Shown here one piece after another: positions 9,794 through 20,887 of a stretch of 64,000 bases of DNA. The stretch comes from Cyanodermella asteris (Eukaryota > Ascomycota > Lecanoromycetes > Ostropales > Stictidaceae). A program made the translations under genes and the position numbers. The stretch is taken from NCBI GenBank assembly GCA_900618795.1, contig UYJD01000007.1:239008-303007 (forward strand). The letters are read 5' to 3'. Positions within the stretch are counted from its first letter, which is position 1; every line of letters starts with the position of its first letter. The notes under the pieces were generated by a model, which was given only the letters and a program-made list of their open reading frames with translations, did no database searches and was not told where the DNA came from.

Positions 9794-11711
9794 GGCTGGA
9801 GGTCGTTCTCGGGATCAGGTGATAAGGGAATGTCCAGGAGTGTCTTCCGTGATGTGTGATCGCTCGTGACCTGCAGGACTGGCTTCTGCTTGGGTTTCGG
9901 GTGAAAATGTGTACTGGCGAACTCGACCGAGCTAATTGTTAAGATGCTGTCGTAGACTTTATGGGTTGAATTTGACTTATCTGCATGACAGGCGTGGACG
10001 ATCAGCAATCTTTAGATCCTCATGTCCTCGCCAGCAGCAACGTCATATTATCCCATGCATGGTAGAAGCTTAAGCGTGCCCCGAACTCTGTTGAGGCTGA
10101 TTGCTTGACAGATGTAGCCCTCGTGAAGGCTAACCTAGTGTGTACATCCAGGTCCAAGCCATAATGCAACATACGGCTGGACCAGGATATCACCGCCGCA
10201 AAGTTTATATTACCCTGCCAGTCAGACGGATGCGATGAAGCTCAAGACCAGACTCATGTCCAAGAGAGCCGTTGATCATCAACTGGCTTAACCGATTCGC
10301 AGAGAGCCAAGACGGCTTCACGTTGTTGTCTCAGATCCTATATGAAAGCCACACCACGTGTGGTTCGACGGTCTTGATCAACGACCACAACAACAACAAC
10401 AGAGACCGTGACGTCGAACTTGAAACGAAAAGAGTTGATTCCGCGAATCGTGACTTTGAGGAGCCAATGGCTGTGCAAGAAAGCTGAAGTCCTCACGGTG
10501 ACATGAGTATGGCTGGTATGCCGATCATGACACCGCCGCGAGAGTAGGCTTTCTGGTACCTGCCAGCTGGCACTTGCAGAGTCGACGCTCGACGGGGAAC
10601 ATAGCCTCATAGATCTTGGCAAGTCTCGTGGACCATTGCGTTGTGCCAGCGACGATGAAGATCGCTTGTGTCACCTATTTCGGGGTAGTTCATCGGATAC
10701 TTGGTGTTATTGATTGTTTGGCTGGCTCAGTCTTTGAACAAATGATTTTTTGGAACACCTGTTTCAAGGGCATTTCGTTGCTTGAATGATCACAGTGAGG
10801 TCTACCAAGTCAAGTTCCCATGTGTTGTGCCGAAGCCTAGCATGCGGTCGATCTTGTGAGGCATGTCAATATTTTCGCGATGTAAAATTGATGGAGATGA
10901 GAGCGACCACAAGTTCGTTTGCGGTTCGCCACCACCTCGCGTTCCATATTCATAGAAGAGATCGATGAGCAGGGCTAAGACTTGTTTCTGCGCCGCACAG
11001 AACCTAGCTGCTAGAAGGTGCATGGTGCCGACGATCGAAGCACCATACAGCTAAGGCTTAAAAAAGCACACGTGAAGTGATGTCAGACACGGGACACATG
11101 AAACGCGGTACTTCGGCCCCCAAGGGCTCACCCAAGCATTTCGCCACTGCACGCTGCAAGGTCAAGCAAACAAATCAGAATGGACACAAGATGCGAGTTT
11201 TATGGACTATGAGGCTGACTTCCCTTGCAGTATGGATAGCTGCGTATGGGCGGCAGCTTCGTTCACGCCTGGGTTCACTTTGACGTGTGTTGAATCTACT
11301 GAACGCCCATTGATTCCGGTATCCTTACGCAATCCTTGAAAAATGCCTCTCGAACATATATTACATCACAGATGTTTCATGCTCCAAGAGCACATCGTTG
11401 TTTTCCCCGAATCGCCTGAACCCTTGTGCACGGCACTTTTAACATGGTGCGCAGGAAAATCCTAGCTGCGGACTGCTTACAGTTCAGGAGCTTGTGTACA
11501 TGCGGAAACCTTGTGCTACGGCCATCCAGCTCTTCATGAAGCCATTTTGCTCGTATACCAGCGTACACGCGGGACACGCATGTGTGGTCAGTGCACCAAC
11601 ACGGCGACCTTTCTGAAGGCCGGGACCTCCAGCGACAAGCAACCGAAGACGAGACATGAGCCTGACCATGACTTGACCGGTATCAGCTCAGCGCCCGTCG
11701 AGATAGTCCGG
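9794..11711. other. 1.9-kb intergenic stretch, no supported gene
   Basis: Only short, overlapping frames on both strands without domain or signal-peptide character. A short CAA microsatellite lies near 10388-10400. No terminal repeats or transposase fragments seen. Confidence 0.55.
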
Positions 11712-12269
11712 TTATAGCCGACCTTGCCGCCTAGATTTTGCAGCCCTCATCGGTCTCGTGGCCTTGATATGCCAACAAGTCATCTGCTTCTCGGAGCTAT
11801 GACACCCCGCCTTCGTCCCCTCGGGCAAGGTCGTCTCATACGTATTGCACACCTCGGCCGGTGCTGCGTCCTTGAAGCCCGGCGGTCCAGCGCCCCAGAC
11901 ACTCAGGTCGAGCTGCTCGTAACCAGCGAGGTCGCGGCTGGTTTTTATCGACGAGAAAAGGAAGACCTGGTCAACCATTTGACCGTTGTGTAGAACTTCC
12001 TTGCCAAGTGCGAAGCCGTTGTGGAGGTAGTTGATATTCTCGGTTTCCCAACAGAATTTGGAGGATCCTTGGCAGTCTTTTGCGTCGTAGACGCAGATTT
12101 GTATGGGTTGAAGCGAGGCTCGGTCCCAGTATCCCAGGTCGTAAGTTGTTTTGCCGGTTTGGGATCCGGAAATGGCGGCGCCTTGCGCGTACAGGTCGGT
12201 GACGTTCACAAATGCGGCGGTGGCAAGCAAGGTGAACTGAAATATCAGGAGAATGTGATAGGTGTCCAT
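11712..12269 (-). CDS. secreted protein with six cysteines (candidate effector-like)
   Basis: 185 aa from the ATG at 12269; the frame is open 32 codons further upstream but that part lacks sense. The N-terminus MDTYHILLIFQFTLLATAAF is a signal peptide. The mature part has six Cys: QICVYDAKDCQG, KFCWE, AEVCNT, AGCHS and MTCWH. An even number and an extracellular signal suggest disulfides. The C-terminus is basic (AAKSRRQGRL). No known domain is recognised. The divergent neighbour at 12721 has a similar core (WLWPQRDCKG compared with CVYDAKDCQG, then a GEVV/GQMV segment and a final Cys pair), which suggests an ancient duplication. Function unknown. Confidence 0.65.
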   Translation of the reverse strand: MDTYHILLIFQFTLLATAAFVNVTDLYAQGAAISGSQTGKTTYDLGYWDRASLQPIQICVYDAKDCQGSSKFCWETENINYLHNGFALGKEVLHNGQMVDQVFLFSSIKTSRDLAGYEQLDLSVWGAGPPGFKDAAPAEVCNTYETTLPEGTKAGCHSSEKQMTCWHIKATRPMRAAKSRRQGRL

Positions 12270-12675
12270 GTGGTCCGATGAGTTGCGATAACTAGTAGTA
12301 GTAGCTTCAAGCCAAAACAGTTCAGTTTGTTGGTTGATCAGAGCAACGAACAGGAAGCAGGGCAAAGGACAAGTTGTTATAACTTTGACTTTGCGACCAC
12401 CAGTTCGAAAGCAATATATCTTGCTTTCAGCCAGTCAGGAAGATGGCGACAGCTTTCAGGAGGACGCAGCCATTGACTGCGCTGCATAGAACAAAGCCTG
12501 ACGCTCACACCAATGTCTGGGATGAATGAGTACTCTGAAAAACAAAGATGCGATTGTTCACGACGAGCATCACGAAGGCTGGTCGCACCTTGCGCTCATT
12601 CTTATGGTGGCATACAAGACTGTCGTCGTCGTCTTCATGTCTGCATGTTAACTGCGAATCAACCAAACACCTTGA
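12270..12675. promoter_or_regulatory. intergenic region between two divergent secreted-protein genes
   Basis: About 400 bp between the two divergently read genes; the boundary on the plus side is uncertain because the start of that gene is unclear. Contains a short GTC-rich repeat near 12623-12634. No specific operator recognised. Confidence 0.4.
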
Positions 12676-12720
12676 CAAAGAAACAACAATATACCTTTTT
12701 CCACCTCCCCCAAGGTCTCC

Positions 12721-13164
12721 GTGCTACTAGCCAGCAACCTTGCTTTCACGCCTATCGTCCAGTCACACCCACTCGAGCCGCGTGACGAGCGTCTCGACGT
12801 CTGGCTGTGGCCCCAACGTGACTGTAAAGGAGTCAAATGCGGAGGCAACAGCACGCAGAAGCAGCAGTATTATATGTCATGGGATACCGAACATGACTCA
12901 ATGGTATCGATGAGTCTGAGCAGGCAGTTGAACCCTGGCGAAGTTGTGAGAACATTCGGCCATTCGATCGCTGGCAGATCGGATACTCCTTTTGACTCTA
13001 ATGTGCCGATTGGCCCGGAGCAGTGCAAGCGCTCGACGGGTACCTGGGACGGATATTACCCTGACTGGAGATGCGTCCAGCTTCATTCCAATCCCAGGGC
13101 GCTGGGCCGGATGCTTCGTCGTAACCCATTGAGGAGGACTCCGACAAGACTGACAGTGAGGTGA
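12721..13164 (+). CDS. probable secreted protein, start uncertain
   Basis: Open frame from 12676 to a TGA at 13162-13164. No in-frame ATG precedes the hydrophobic segment KVSVLLASNLAFTPIVQS, which resembles a signal peptide; the first start-like codon is GTG at 12721. A short upstream exon or a non-functional copy is possible. The remaining about 130 residues contain four Cys (RDCKG, VKCGG, EQCKR, WRCVQL) and a basic tail. The arrangement resembles the divergent gene ending at 11712. No known domain. If functional, it would be a small extracellular protein; I propose no specific role. Confidence 0.45.
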   Translation: MLLASNLAFTPIVQSHPLEPRDERLDVWLWPQRDCKGVKCGGNSTQKQQYYMSWDTEHDSMVSMSLSRQLNPGEVVRTFGHSIAGRSDTPFDSNVPIGPEQCKRSTGTWDGYYPDWRCVQLHSNPRALGRMLRRNPLRRTPTRLTVR

Positions 13165-15825
13165 GCTGCGACGTAACGCAAAGGGGTCAACGTGAACATC
13201 AAATATGAGAAGCTTGTTCGTGCAGGAATAGGACCGATCTAGCAATCAGTGGAGTATCGCATGCCGCAAATGGAGGTTGCACCAAGCTTGAGCTCCGCAA
13301 GGATTTCATCCTGGATGCAATCGGGACTTGACCTCGGACCGCATGAACCACCACAAAATTCCGTGTGCCTTATCAGCAGTGATTCGTTCGGCAGGGTTCA
13401 GGTGTAGCGTATCCTGCAAATGAGCGCAATTCAATGCCATCAAGCTCAGTCAGGCGATTTCCTTGCATGTATTCGTGTCTACGTTACAAAGTTGAGTCCG
13501 GTCTGCAGGCTCAAGATCCTCCAAAACATTTTTGCCAGGCTTCGGTCGACATATCATTGTGCTGAACAGGTTGCGAATGAAACAATTCAAAAACTAAATG
13601 GAAACCCTTGCCACACGGCTCGGGTCAGCATAAGCCAAGAGCAATCGTTTTCTGGAACACAAGGACGCACGGCTGCGCACAGGGACACGGGCACATGGGT
13701 ACAGGGATCGGAATGATACTGGATAGGATAACGCGGACATTAATCGATAAGCCTGTCAAGGTATCGAGAGCTGACATCCTTCACCGCACTCGTAAATGAT
13801 GATGTACGCTTGGAGGCAATGACAAACCTGTACGACCCGACCCGCTTTGCATCAGATTTTGAGAGCTTTGGGCACTGCTAGCTGGCAGTCCGGTAGCTAA
13901 CGGTACTGCTTTTCGCGCACAGAATCGGTCGCCGTTTGTAGGAGTCCGTGCTCGTAGCCATGCGCGGACATACATGACCAACTGTTACGAACGTTTGCGC
14001 AGCGCAAGGCGGGATGAAAGAAGTCGCTGCCGGCGCTCTGTCTACTAGCCAAACACCTTGTCAAATAGATACCTAGCTCAGTACCTACCTACCCAAGGCC
14101 TAACTAAGTACCAGGCTAATCACCTGGACACAGGCTGTCTGTATACTGTAGTGCAGTCGTTGGAATAACTGTCCAGACAGATCACGAAATATGCCGGCAT
14201 TTATTTTGTTCATCCGTCTTGAGCTGCAACTTCCAAGAACAGGGCGGTAGCTGAGGTTGAAATCGTGCTCGACCGCTGAGCCACCAGTATTTCAAGGACC
14301 CGCTTGGAGAAGAAATTGCGGTAATCAAGCAAGAAGAAAAGAGGAGTCAAAGCTGGAGCTATTTCCAATTAGAGTTGGGCATCTGACAGTCATTTCGCAC
14401 CATGCGATAGTGGGCATTGAATTTCGGAGTGTCCCTCACGCTTTTGCGTAGCCCTTACGAGCAGCAACGAAGGCGAGACCGCGAAGCATTGTGCCACTAC
14501 CACCTTACGAGTTTCGCACAAAAGCTCCTTCTCCTTGCAGAGTGGCACAGATAGTCTTCAATGCGTCGGTGGTCGGCAATGATCATTAAGGCTGCTTACT
14601 CGCTCCTGCTCAAATAATGGACAATCATAGGGGAAAGCAAGCTGTGGTGACAATCTTTTGGGCTGACAAGCAGACGAGAGCGGGTGCTGCAGGTCAGCAT
14701 CATGGGTGTGCTAGAGATGGTGTGGAATGCATGCAGCGCAACTCTTCCAGGTTAGTCTCGTCACTTGTCTCAGCGATCAGTGTGCCCGAAAGCGATAGCT
14801 CGCATTTCATCGGCGAAGAAAGCGGTGATTAAGCATGAAAACTCTCGACGTATTCTGCCAGGCGGATGGTGGCATCGCAACTTCTCAGCTGCAGCGCCAT
14901 GACTCTTCCATGATATTACGCACTTTGCTCAGCTATCGGCCATTTCACAAGGAGGTTTGAGCAACTCTTCGTGCGTATGCGCGATCGTTGCGATGCCGCT
15001 GCGCGTAGAAGATGCGTGCGCGCCGAATAGGGCCGAATTGTTGGAAAGCGGTTCGGTGAGGCTGTTGTCCAGCTGCCGTCGAGCTGGGTGCTTTCTGATG
15101 AATCTGTGGCAGCGCGAAGCATGGCACTTGCTGGAAAGGGATGTGGATTGTGAAGCTATTCCTGCTTGGGACGAGTCCGAATCCCAAGCAGGCCGAGTGA
15201 TGGGCCCCTAATGATGAAAGAGATGAGGGGCGGCTTAATTATGGTTGCGGTGGAGCGTTTCATCGCCAGTCGGAAGGCGGGCACCCGCGGTGCGCAGATG
15301 GGCTTTGCTCATGCTTGCTGCTTGAAATAGCCTGCCATGTGGTGCGGTGCAATTCTGGTGGACTACGATGATACGATCATATCAGGGTGAGCGAAGGGTA
15401 GGAAGCTGATCTGTGATGACTTGGTGTTGTAGCCGAATTGTCGCATGGTAAAAGGTGGACGCATGGCCTGCGCTGCTCGATGAGCGAAGGCTTGACGAAA
15501 GCGTGCAGGACATGTCTCGCATGAACCAGTACAGTATTGTTATTGTCAAGAGCGTGGTGAGAATAGCGGGCCATTCCCGCTCAGGAAACAAGGAGAACCA
15601 AAGCAGAGCGCGTGGCTGCCACATGCTTTCTGGCCTGCCAACGCTCGCTGCACGGACGAGGTTTGGCCCCGGCGGAATAAAGAAGTCGCTAAACCCTGGG
15701 TGAGCTAGGCCAGGACATCTGCCGCCGGGTTGTGCGAACAGCCGTTGATCCGTCGTTGGGGGTCTGGTCGAGGTGTTTCAAGGCCGACGGATCCATGTGA
15801 GACAGCGAGTGAGAGCAGACCCAGT

Positions 15826-15860
15826 CGTCCACCGTCCACCGTCCACCGTCCACCGTCCAC
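15826..15860 (+). repeat. tandem repeat, five perfect copies of CGTCCAC
   Basis: Five head-to-tail 7-bp units without a mismatch. The unit length is not a multiple of three and the repeat is outside any supported gene, so copy number can vary freely. Confidence 0.95.
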
Positions 15861-16110
15861 GGGACTGTCGAGTCTCGCGTGCCACAGCGGCACTTGGACC
15901 GATACACGAGATTCCTGTGGAGGCACAAAGCGCAAAGAGGCCGGATGCAGGCTGGCGTGTGCGATTCAGCAGGAGGAAGAAAAGAGGGACCTGTTATCGA
16001 GATGAGTTCATGCACGAGAGAGGCCGAGATGGGTCATGATACGGGACCGGCGGTGCAACAGTGGACGAGGCTGAGCGTTGTAGTGGATTCTGTGTTGGTG
16101 AGCAGCAAAA

Positions 16111-16135
16111 GGGGGGGGGAAGGGGAGGGGAGGGG
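16111..16135 (+). repeat. G-quadruplex-type motif (G9-AA-G4-A-G4-A-G4)
   Basis: Four G runs of at least four, separated by one or two A, on the plus strand. This meets the usual G4 sequence rule. About 0.6 kb upstream of the membrane protein ATG. Confidence 0.85.
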
Positions 16136-16723
16136 AGAAAAGGGACGAGATGAAGGCCGGGCGGGCTGTGATTATTCCACAGGCGCCAAGCGGCGCATCT
16201 TCGCCCGTTTCGAGCGTCTGGAGCGCAACGCTGCCACACTGCTCTTGTCCTAACGCGCAACCGGCTTAGCGCGCTCAGCGTTCCTCTCCTCCCCCGTCAG
16301 CTCCGGCTTTTCCTACTACTCTGACCTCTCAGCTGCTACTTCGCCAATTCTCCTGTCTGTCCTGTTCTGTCCTGTCCCCTTCTCTCCAACACCTTCACTC
16401 TCTTTTCGCCCGCGTCCCTTTCATCCAGTCCACGCATCCAACACCTGCAACACCGACATCGATTGTCTTGCTTTATCTCGGCCCTTTCCTTTCAGCTCGC
16501 ATTCGACCAGGCGCATCCCCCCTTGTCACCCGCCCATTGACTACTATTCAAAGCCATCTACTTGCACCTTATTTGATCATACGGCCTGCTGGACCGGGAA
16601 CCACCACTGTGAAAGCATCTACACCGCTATATACTCTCCATCGCGTATGTCATGATCCGAAGATAGCCATTCATCTCGAGGAAGGAAATATTCGGCTATA
16701 CTGTACGGCACAGAAGGAGGACA

Positions 16724-18094
16724 ATGGAAGCAATCATCACTGGAGAGAACTTGGAGAGGAGGGAAGATGAGCCCTCTTTAGACACGGCCGTAAGCTCAGT
16801 TCCGCAGGTGCTTTCGACGTCGGTCGCGATTGGGCCGGGAGGTGCCATTGTACCGCTCCAATCAGTCGGACCCACAGCTATCTATTCGATTCCAGCTGCC
16901 AGTACTCCCGAGGCTTCACCGTCGATGGTAATTGCACACAGCACTGCGACGCCTGCAACGACTTCCGACGCTGCCGCCGCAAGCAGTAGCAGCAACGCTG
17001 GCAGCCAAACCGGAGGCATCCAAACGACAACACTCATCGCTAGTCTAGTTCCCATCTGCGTAATTCTAGCAGCGATACCCACGATAGCCTACTTGTGCTA
17101 CTTGCGACGACGGGACCGACGAAATCGTGAAATGGAGGCGGAGATCATGAGAGGACGAGTCCAGCCAAGCGGCGCTTCGGCGCACACCGGAGACGCACTA
17201 TTGTTGAGAAGAAGCATATCAGCAAGCTCGCAGCGCGAGCCCAAGTATCCCTCTGTGTCCAGCGAAGACCTCGATTTGGCTGCGATGGAGAAGCGTCCTC
17301 GACAGGCTGAGATTCGCGACAGCGCCAGCATTTTCGCACCGTCTCAGCATGGCCTTGGACGTCGTGGAGCTCCAGGTACTGTCGATACAAACCGCAAGCC
17401 CGGTGTACCTGTCACACCCGTTGCGAATGCATCGCCGACACTACCGCCTCTCGACTTCGGAAAGGATACGGAGAAAGACTCATTCTCGATGTCTACCCTC
17501 TCCTCCAAGCCGACTGTCCCCGCGACTCTGCCATCGTTCGCTCCCACTCAATCCAAGCGTACGCCCAACCCAGCCCTTGCACCAGCGCCTGGCAACACTC
17601 GCTCCAACACTTCATCTCCAATCCCTAACCCAGGCATGTCGCCTGCGATCGCATCGTCAAAGGCTTCCCCGCACATGTCGAACATGGACAATCCCAACTG
17701 GCCGTTGCCTGCGCCATCCGTGCGCGACAGTGCCACCTCCACGTACTCGTCAGCCAGCACCGTGCCACCTCCCGCCGTCAACAAGCCATTGCCATCCGGT
17801 CTCAGCCGGGAGCTTTCTCCCGGCAGATCACCAGTTCCTCGCAACCCCTCCACTCGCACGCAACAGCCTGGCCCACGCGAGTCGAGCATTGCGTACGGTA
17901 TGCCACCAATGCCACCAAGTCCCGGAAACGACGAGACGAGTGGTGGCGATAGGAGATCGGGTGCCAATCGGAAACGCGACTCGGACGCGGTGTCCGAGCT
18001 GAGCTACAGCATGTCAGTGCGTGGCAAGCGTGACACAAGACGCGATACCGACGCCATCAGTGTCATCAGTGCCATGAGCGACAAGGACCGGTAG
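16724..18094 (+). CDS. single-pass membrane protein with Ser/Thr-rich ectodomain and long disordered tail
   Basis: Single open frame of 456 aa. Residues 1-100 are rich in Ser, Thr, Ala and Pro. A transmembrane segment lies at about 103-127 (LIASLVPICVILAAIPTIAY), followed by a stop-transfer cluster RRRDRRNR. The remaining about 325 residues are disordered, with many Ser-Pro and Pro-rich motifs, and end in MSDKDR. The layout resembles fungal cell-wall stress sensors and similar single-pass surface proteins, but there is no WSC or other named domain, and no cleavable signal peptide at this ATG, so an upstream exon may be missing. A CT-rich leader of about 200 nt precedes it. Function unknown. 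Confidence 0.7.
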   Translation: MEAIITGENLERREDEPSLDTAVSSVPQVLSTSVAIGPGGAIVPLQSVGPTAIYSIPAASTPEASPSMVIAHSTATPATTSDAAAASSSSNAGSQTGGIQTTTLIASLVPICVILAAIPTIAYLCYLRRRDRRNREMEAEIMRGRVQPSGASAHTGDALLLRRSISASSQREPKYPSVSSEDLDLAAMEKRPRQAEIRDSASIFAPSQHGLGRRGAPGTVDTNRKPGVPVTPVANASPTLPPLDFGKDTEKDSFSMSTLSSKPTVPATLPSFAPTQSKRTPNPALAPAPGNTRSNTSSPIPNPGMSPAIASSKASPHMSNMDNPNWPLPAPSVRDSATSTYSSASTVPPPAVNKPLPSGLSRELSPGRSPVPRNPSTRTQQPGPRESSIAYGMPPMPPSPGNDETSGGDRRSGANRKRDSDAVSELSYSMSVRGKRDTRRDTDAISVISAMSDKDR

Positions 18095-19479
18095 CACTGG
18101 GCCCTCGGACTGGGAGGTGTTTTGGCGCGTTTAGAACCATTTTTGATGAGCGTTTCTATACATTACTATTTAGCTATGCCCCTGCTACGGGCAAGCTTCT
18201 GATGCTATCTGATGATACCTTCTTCTCAGCTATCACTATTTATACCCCGAGATGCGTCGCTGGAGTGGAGAGAGCGGGGAGAGAGCGGAGAAGGCAAGAT
18301 AGCAATACCCTCGTTTGCACAAAACTTTTTCCTACTGGCGATTCATGGCTGAAAACTTTTGGACCCTGGCATTTTGTATATAACATTACCATTCGGAGGA
18401 TACGGAAGAGCTGAAGGGCTAACGCACATGTAACGGGCCTGGTTGTGTATACTCGCCGCTGTGGGCCGCGAGAAAGGAAGAATGGACCGAGCTAGGCTAC
18501 GTCTTTGGCGGTCGTCTTTCACGGCAAGATGCTTGATTTGAATGGATTACAACTTCTCCTCGTTCACGTCCATGTTTCATTTTCGAAAGTGCCAGCATTA
18601 TATTTTCACGTAGACTCCGTCGACGCCTTTTTCTTGCATATCGGCCGTCGAACAAGGACGTAACGAATTGGGCACTATCACTTTCTGGCTCCGATGGCCT
18701 GGTCTGGACGTTGACGTTCTGCCTTGAGCTCTTTTTAGGCGTTATCCGGCCCGCGTCCCGCTTCCGGAGCACGAGACTAGCCGGGACGTTGATAACTATA
18801 GCTCTCCACGTTTCAGCCTCGTGCACGGTCGAAACCTCCTCCGTTCACATGGGACGTCATGACAAACCGTTTCAATCAACATCGACAGGAGACGTTTCGG
18901 GATCGGAGCGCTTCTGAAAGAAGTGCCATGTCGTCTGGATCGGTCGGTGGCGTTGGAAGAGCTCTTTGATGTGTGAGATGCCGATGAATGCATGGGAGCG
19001 TTTGAGACAAGCGAAAGGGCTTTTGTTCTTCGGCGCGGATCCGAAACGTGTGTTGATTTGAAAGCCGTGGTAACGAGCAAGCCTTGGTCGGACCTGCTCA
19101 AACGTTCCTCCTACACGGGCTCCACCAGATGCGTCGTGCGAGATGCGTGCCAGATACCAATCGCGGGTCTGTCGAGGAAGCATTACCTGCGTTCGCCGCC
19201 GGAATGTGAGAAGATATGTTTGTGGAATAGAAGGTAGCTTTACTCTTCCATGTAGCGGTTGGGTATGGAGCTCTCTGAGTTGTCTAATCGGATACTCGGT
19301 TTTCGAATGCTCTGCTTCGCAAGACGCGCTGGTCTCTTTCGACAACAACGACGAGTCCTTGCGATTATGATAACCAGACGTCGATTTTCTTCCCGCTGAG
19401 TCATGTTAGAGTGTCAAACCCTAGGTTGGCGCTTGCAGCTTTGACTCGTGTTGGATGGTCAAGTCAGCTGTCGAGCTCC
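18095..19479. other. intergenic, no supported gene
   Basis: Faces the 3' ends of the membrane protein gene (+) and the MIF-domain gene (-). Frames on both strands are short and without protein character. Confidence 0.6.
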
Positions 19480-20887
19480 TCATGACTTTACAAACATTGA
19501 CAGCAGCCCCTTGCTCTTCCTTTTAACCACCTTTTCATGATTCTCTGCAATCTCGTCCATGGGGCTTCTTGGTGCGTCTGCGGGTATTTTCTTTCGTGCG
19601 GCCTCTATCCGCGTCTGCTCAGTCTCGGCTGCCACCTCCCGAGCTGGGGCTTCTGTTCGACTGTCTGCAGGCCCAGCGTCCAAGCTTGGTTTTCGACTGT
19701 TGTAAAATCTGGAAAAGGATCCGACTCTGGATTTTTGCATCCCACCAATTTTGGGTGGTGGTTCCAAGTCTTGCGCCGCATCTTGTGCCGAGCCTTTGTG
19801 GACTGATCCGGAGCGAAGACCCGCCTGACTCTGTGACTGACCTCGTCCTTCTGTTGTGGCGCGTAAATCCCGCTTCTCGGTGTCGGATCTTTGTGTCTGC
19901 CTACTTTGTGGCCGATCTGACGATACGGGCATTTTTGGAGTCGATTGATCCTTTAGCGACCTCTTGCTGGCTCTGTTGCTGAAGAAACTCCTCGCCGTGC
20001 TGGGTTCTGTACGCACCGATCCCGGACTTCCAGGCACAGGCGGATAGGTCCTGGTCGCACCGTTCTTCGAGCGACTTTCAATATCTGCGAGCACCGTCAT
20101 TCCGTTCGTCGCCAAGGATGCTTCCTCGATTGCCGTGAATCGGATGACGCCACGCTCGGCGGGAACACGAAGCTCTTCGGCGACGTGCGCTTGAATGAGT
20201 GCGGCATTGCGCTTGTTTGTGGTGGGGCCAACAAGGGAGGGTAAAGCGGTTATGGTCATCAGGTATGCGGGGTCGAATGAACCGCCCAGGAGCAGGCAGC
20301 TGGAATGTGAGAGCGAGATGAGAATCGAAGCCTCGGGCCGGTTGTATCGCTGGGAGAGGAAGCTCGAAAGTGAGGTAAGGAAAGTGTACTCGTCTTTGAC
20401 CTGCGATTGATCGTCAGCTTGTGAAGTCAGACCCTGCCGCTCGTCCGACAACAGGGGTTCGACTTACTATCACGTTAGTCTTGACCTCCGCCGTCACCAC
20501 ACTATCTTGCCCAACTCTGTCTCTGACGCTCATTGCCGGTTCTCGATACGAGAAGACTTCTCCATAGAATTGATTCTTCTGCTTCGCAGCCATGCTTTGC
20601 TCCGGTGTCCGCTTCGCGATGGCATTCATGTTGGGGTCGCCGGGAGCACCTCGAGCCAGGTCGGTGACAATCTGGAGTCGATGGCGTGACTGGGAGCCCG
20701 TCGAGGAGTCGCGGAGAGAAGCGGAAGTGTCGGCGGAGTCTACCCGGTTTGCGGTGTGGGTGCCTGCATCCGGGCTGCTGTGATGGCCTGCCCGGGATGA
20801 TGCAGCGGACCGAGAGGGGGTTTCGGATCGATTGGGGTGTGGGATGGCGAGCTCGCCAGCGGGTTGAGGAAACGTCGAGCTGTCCAT
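19480..20887 (-). CDS. MIF (macrophage migration inhibitory factor)-fold domain protein
   Basis: Two exons, 20887-20468 and 20400-19480, 446 aa. Residues about 1-110 are disordered. From about 128 to 245 the sequence matches the MIF/tautomerase fold: VKTNVI joined by splicing to VKDEYTFLTSLSSFLSQR, then ILISLSHSSCLLLGGSFDP, and AEELRVPAERGVIRFT. The C-terminal 190 residues are charged, Ser-rich and Lys/Arg-rich. In classical MIF, Pro1, exposed after Met removal, is the catalytic base; here the domain is internal and has no such N-terminal Pro, so tautomerase activity is unlikely. The intron (donor GTAAGT, 67 nt) falls inside the domain. The role in fungi is not established. Confidence 0.85.

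Larger units (their letters stand above)
13165..16723. other. 3.5-kb intergenic stretch with simple repeats
   Basis: No gene supported on either strand. It holds a 7-bp tandem repeat (15826-15860), a G-quadruplex-type G tract (16111-16135) and a strongly pyrimidine-rich stretch (about 16265-16460) that probably belongs to the promoter/5' leader of the membrane protein gene. Around 14065-14120 there is CTACC/TAGGT-like low-complexity sequence. Confidence 0.6.

Noticed and set aside
15826-15860. Possible CRISPR-like repeat
   Set aside because: 7-bp units are directly adjacent with no spacers; a simple tandem repeat in a eukaryote.
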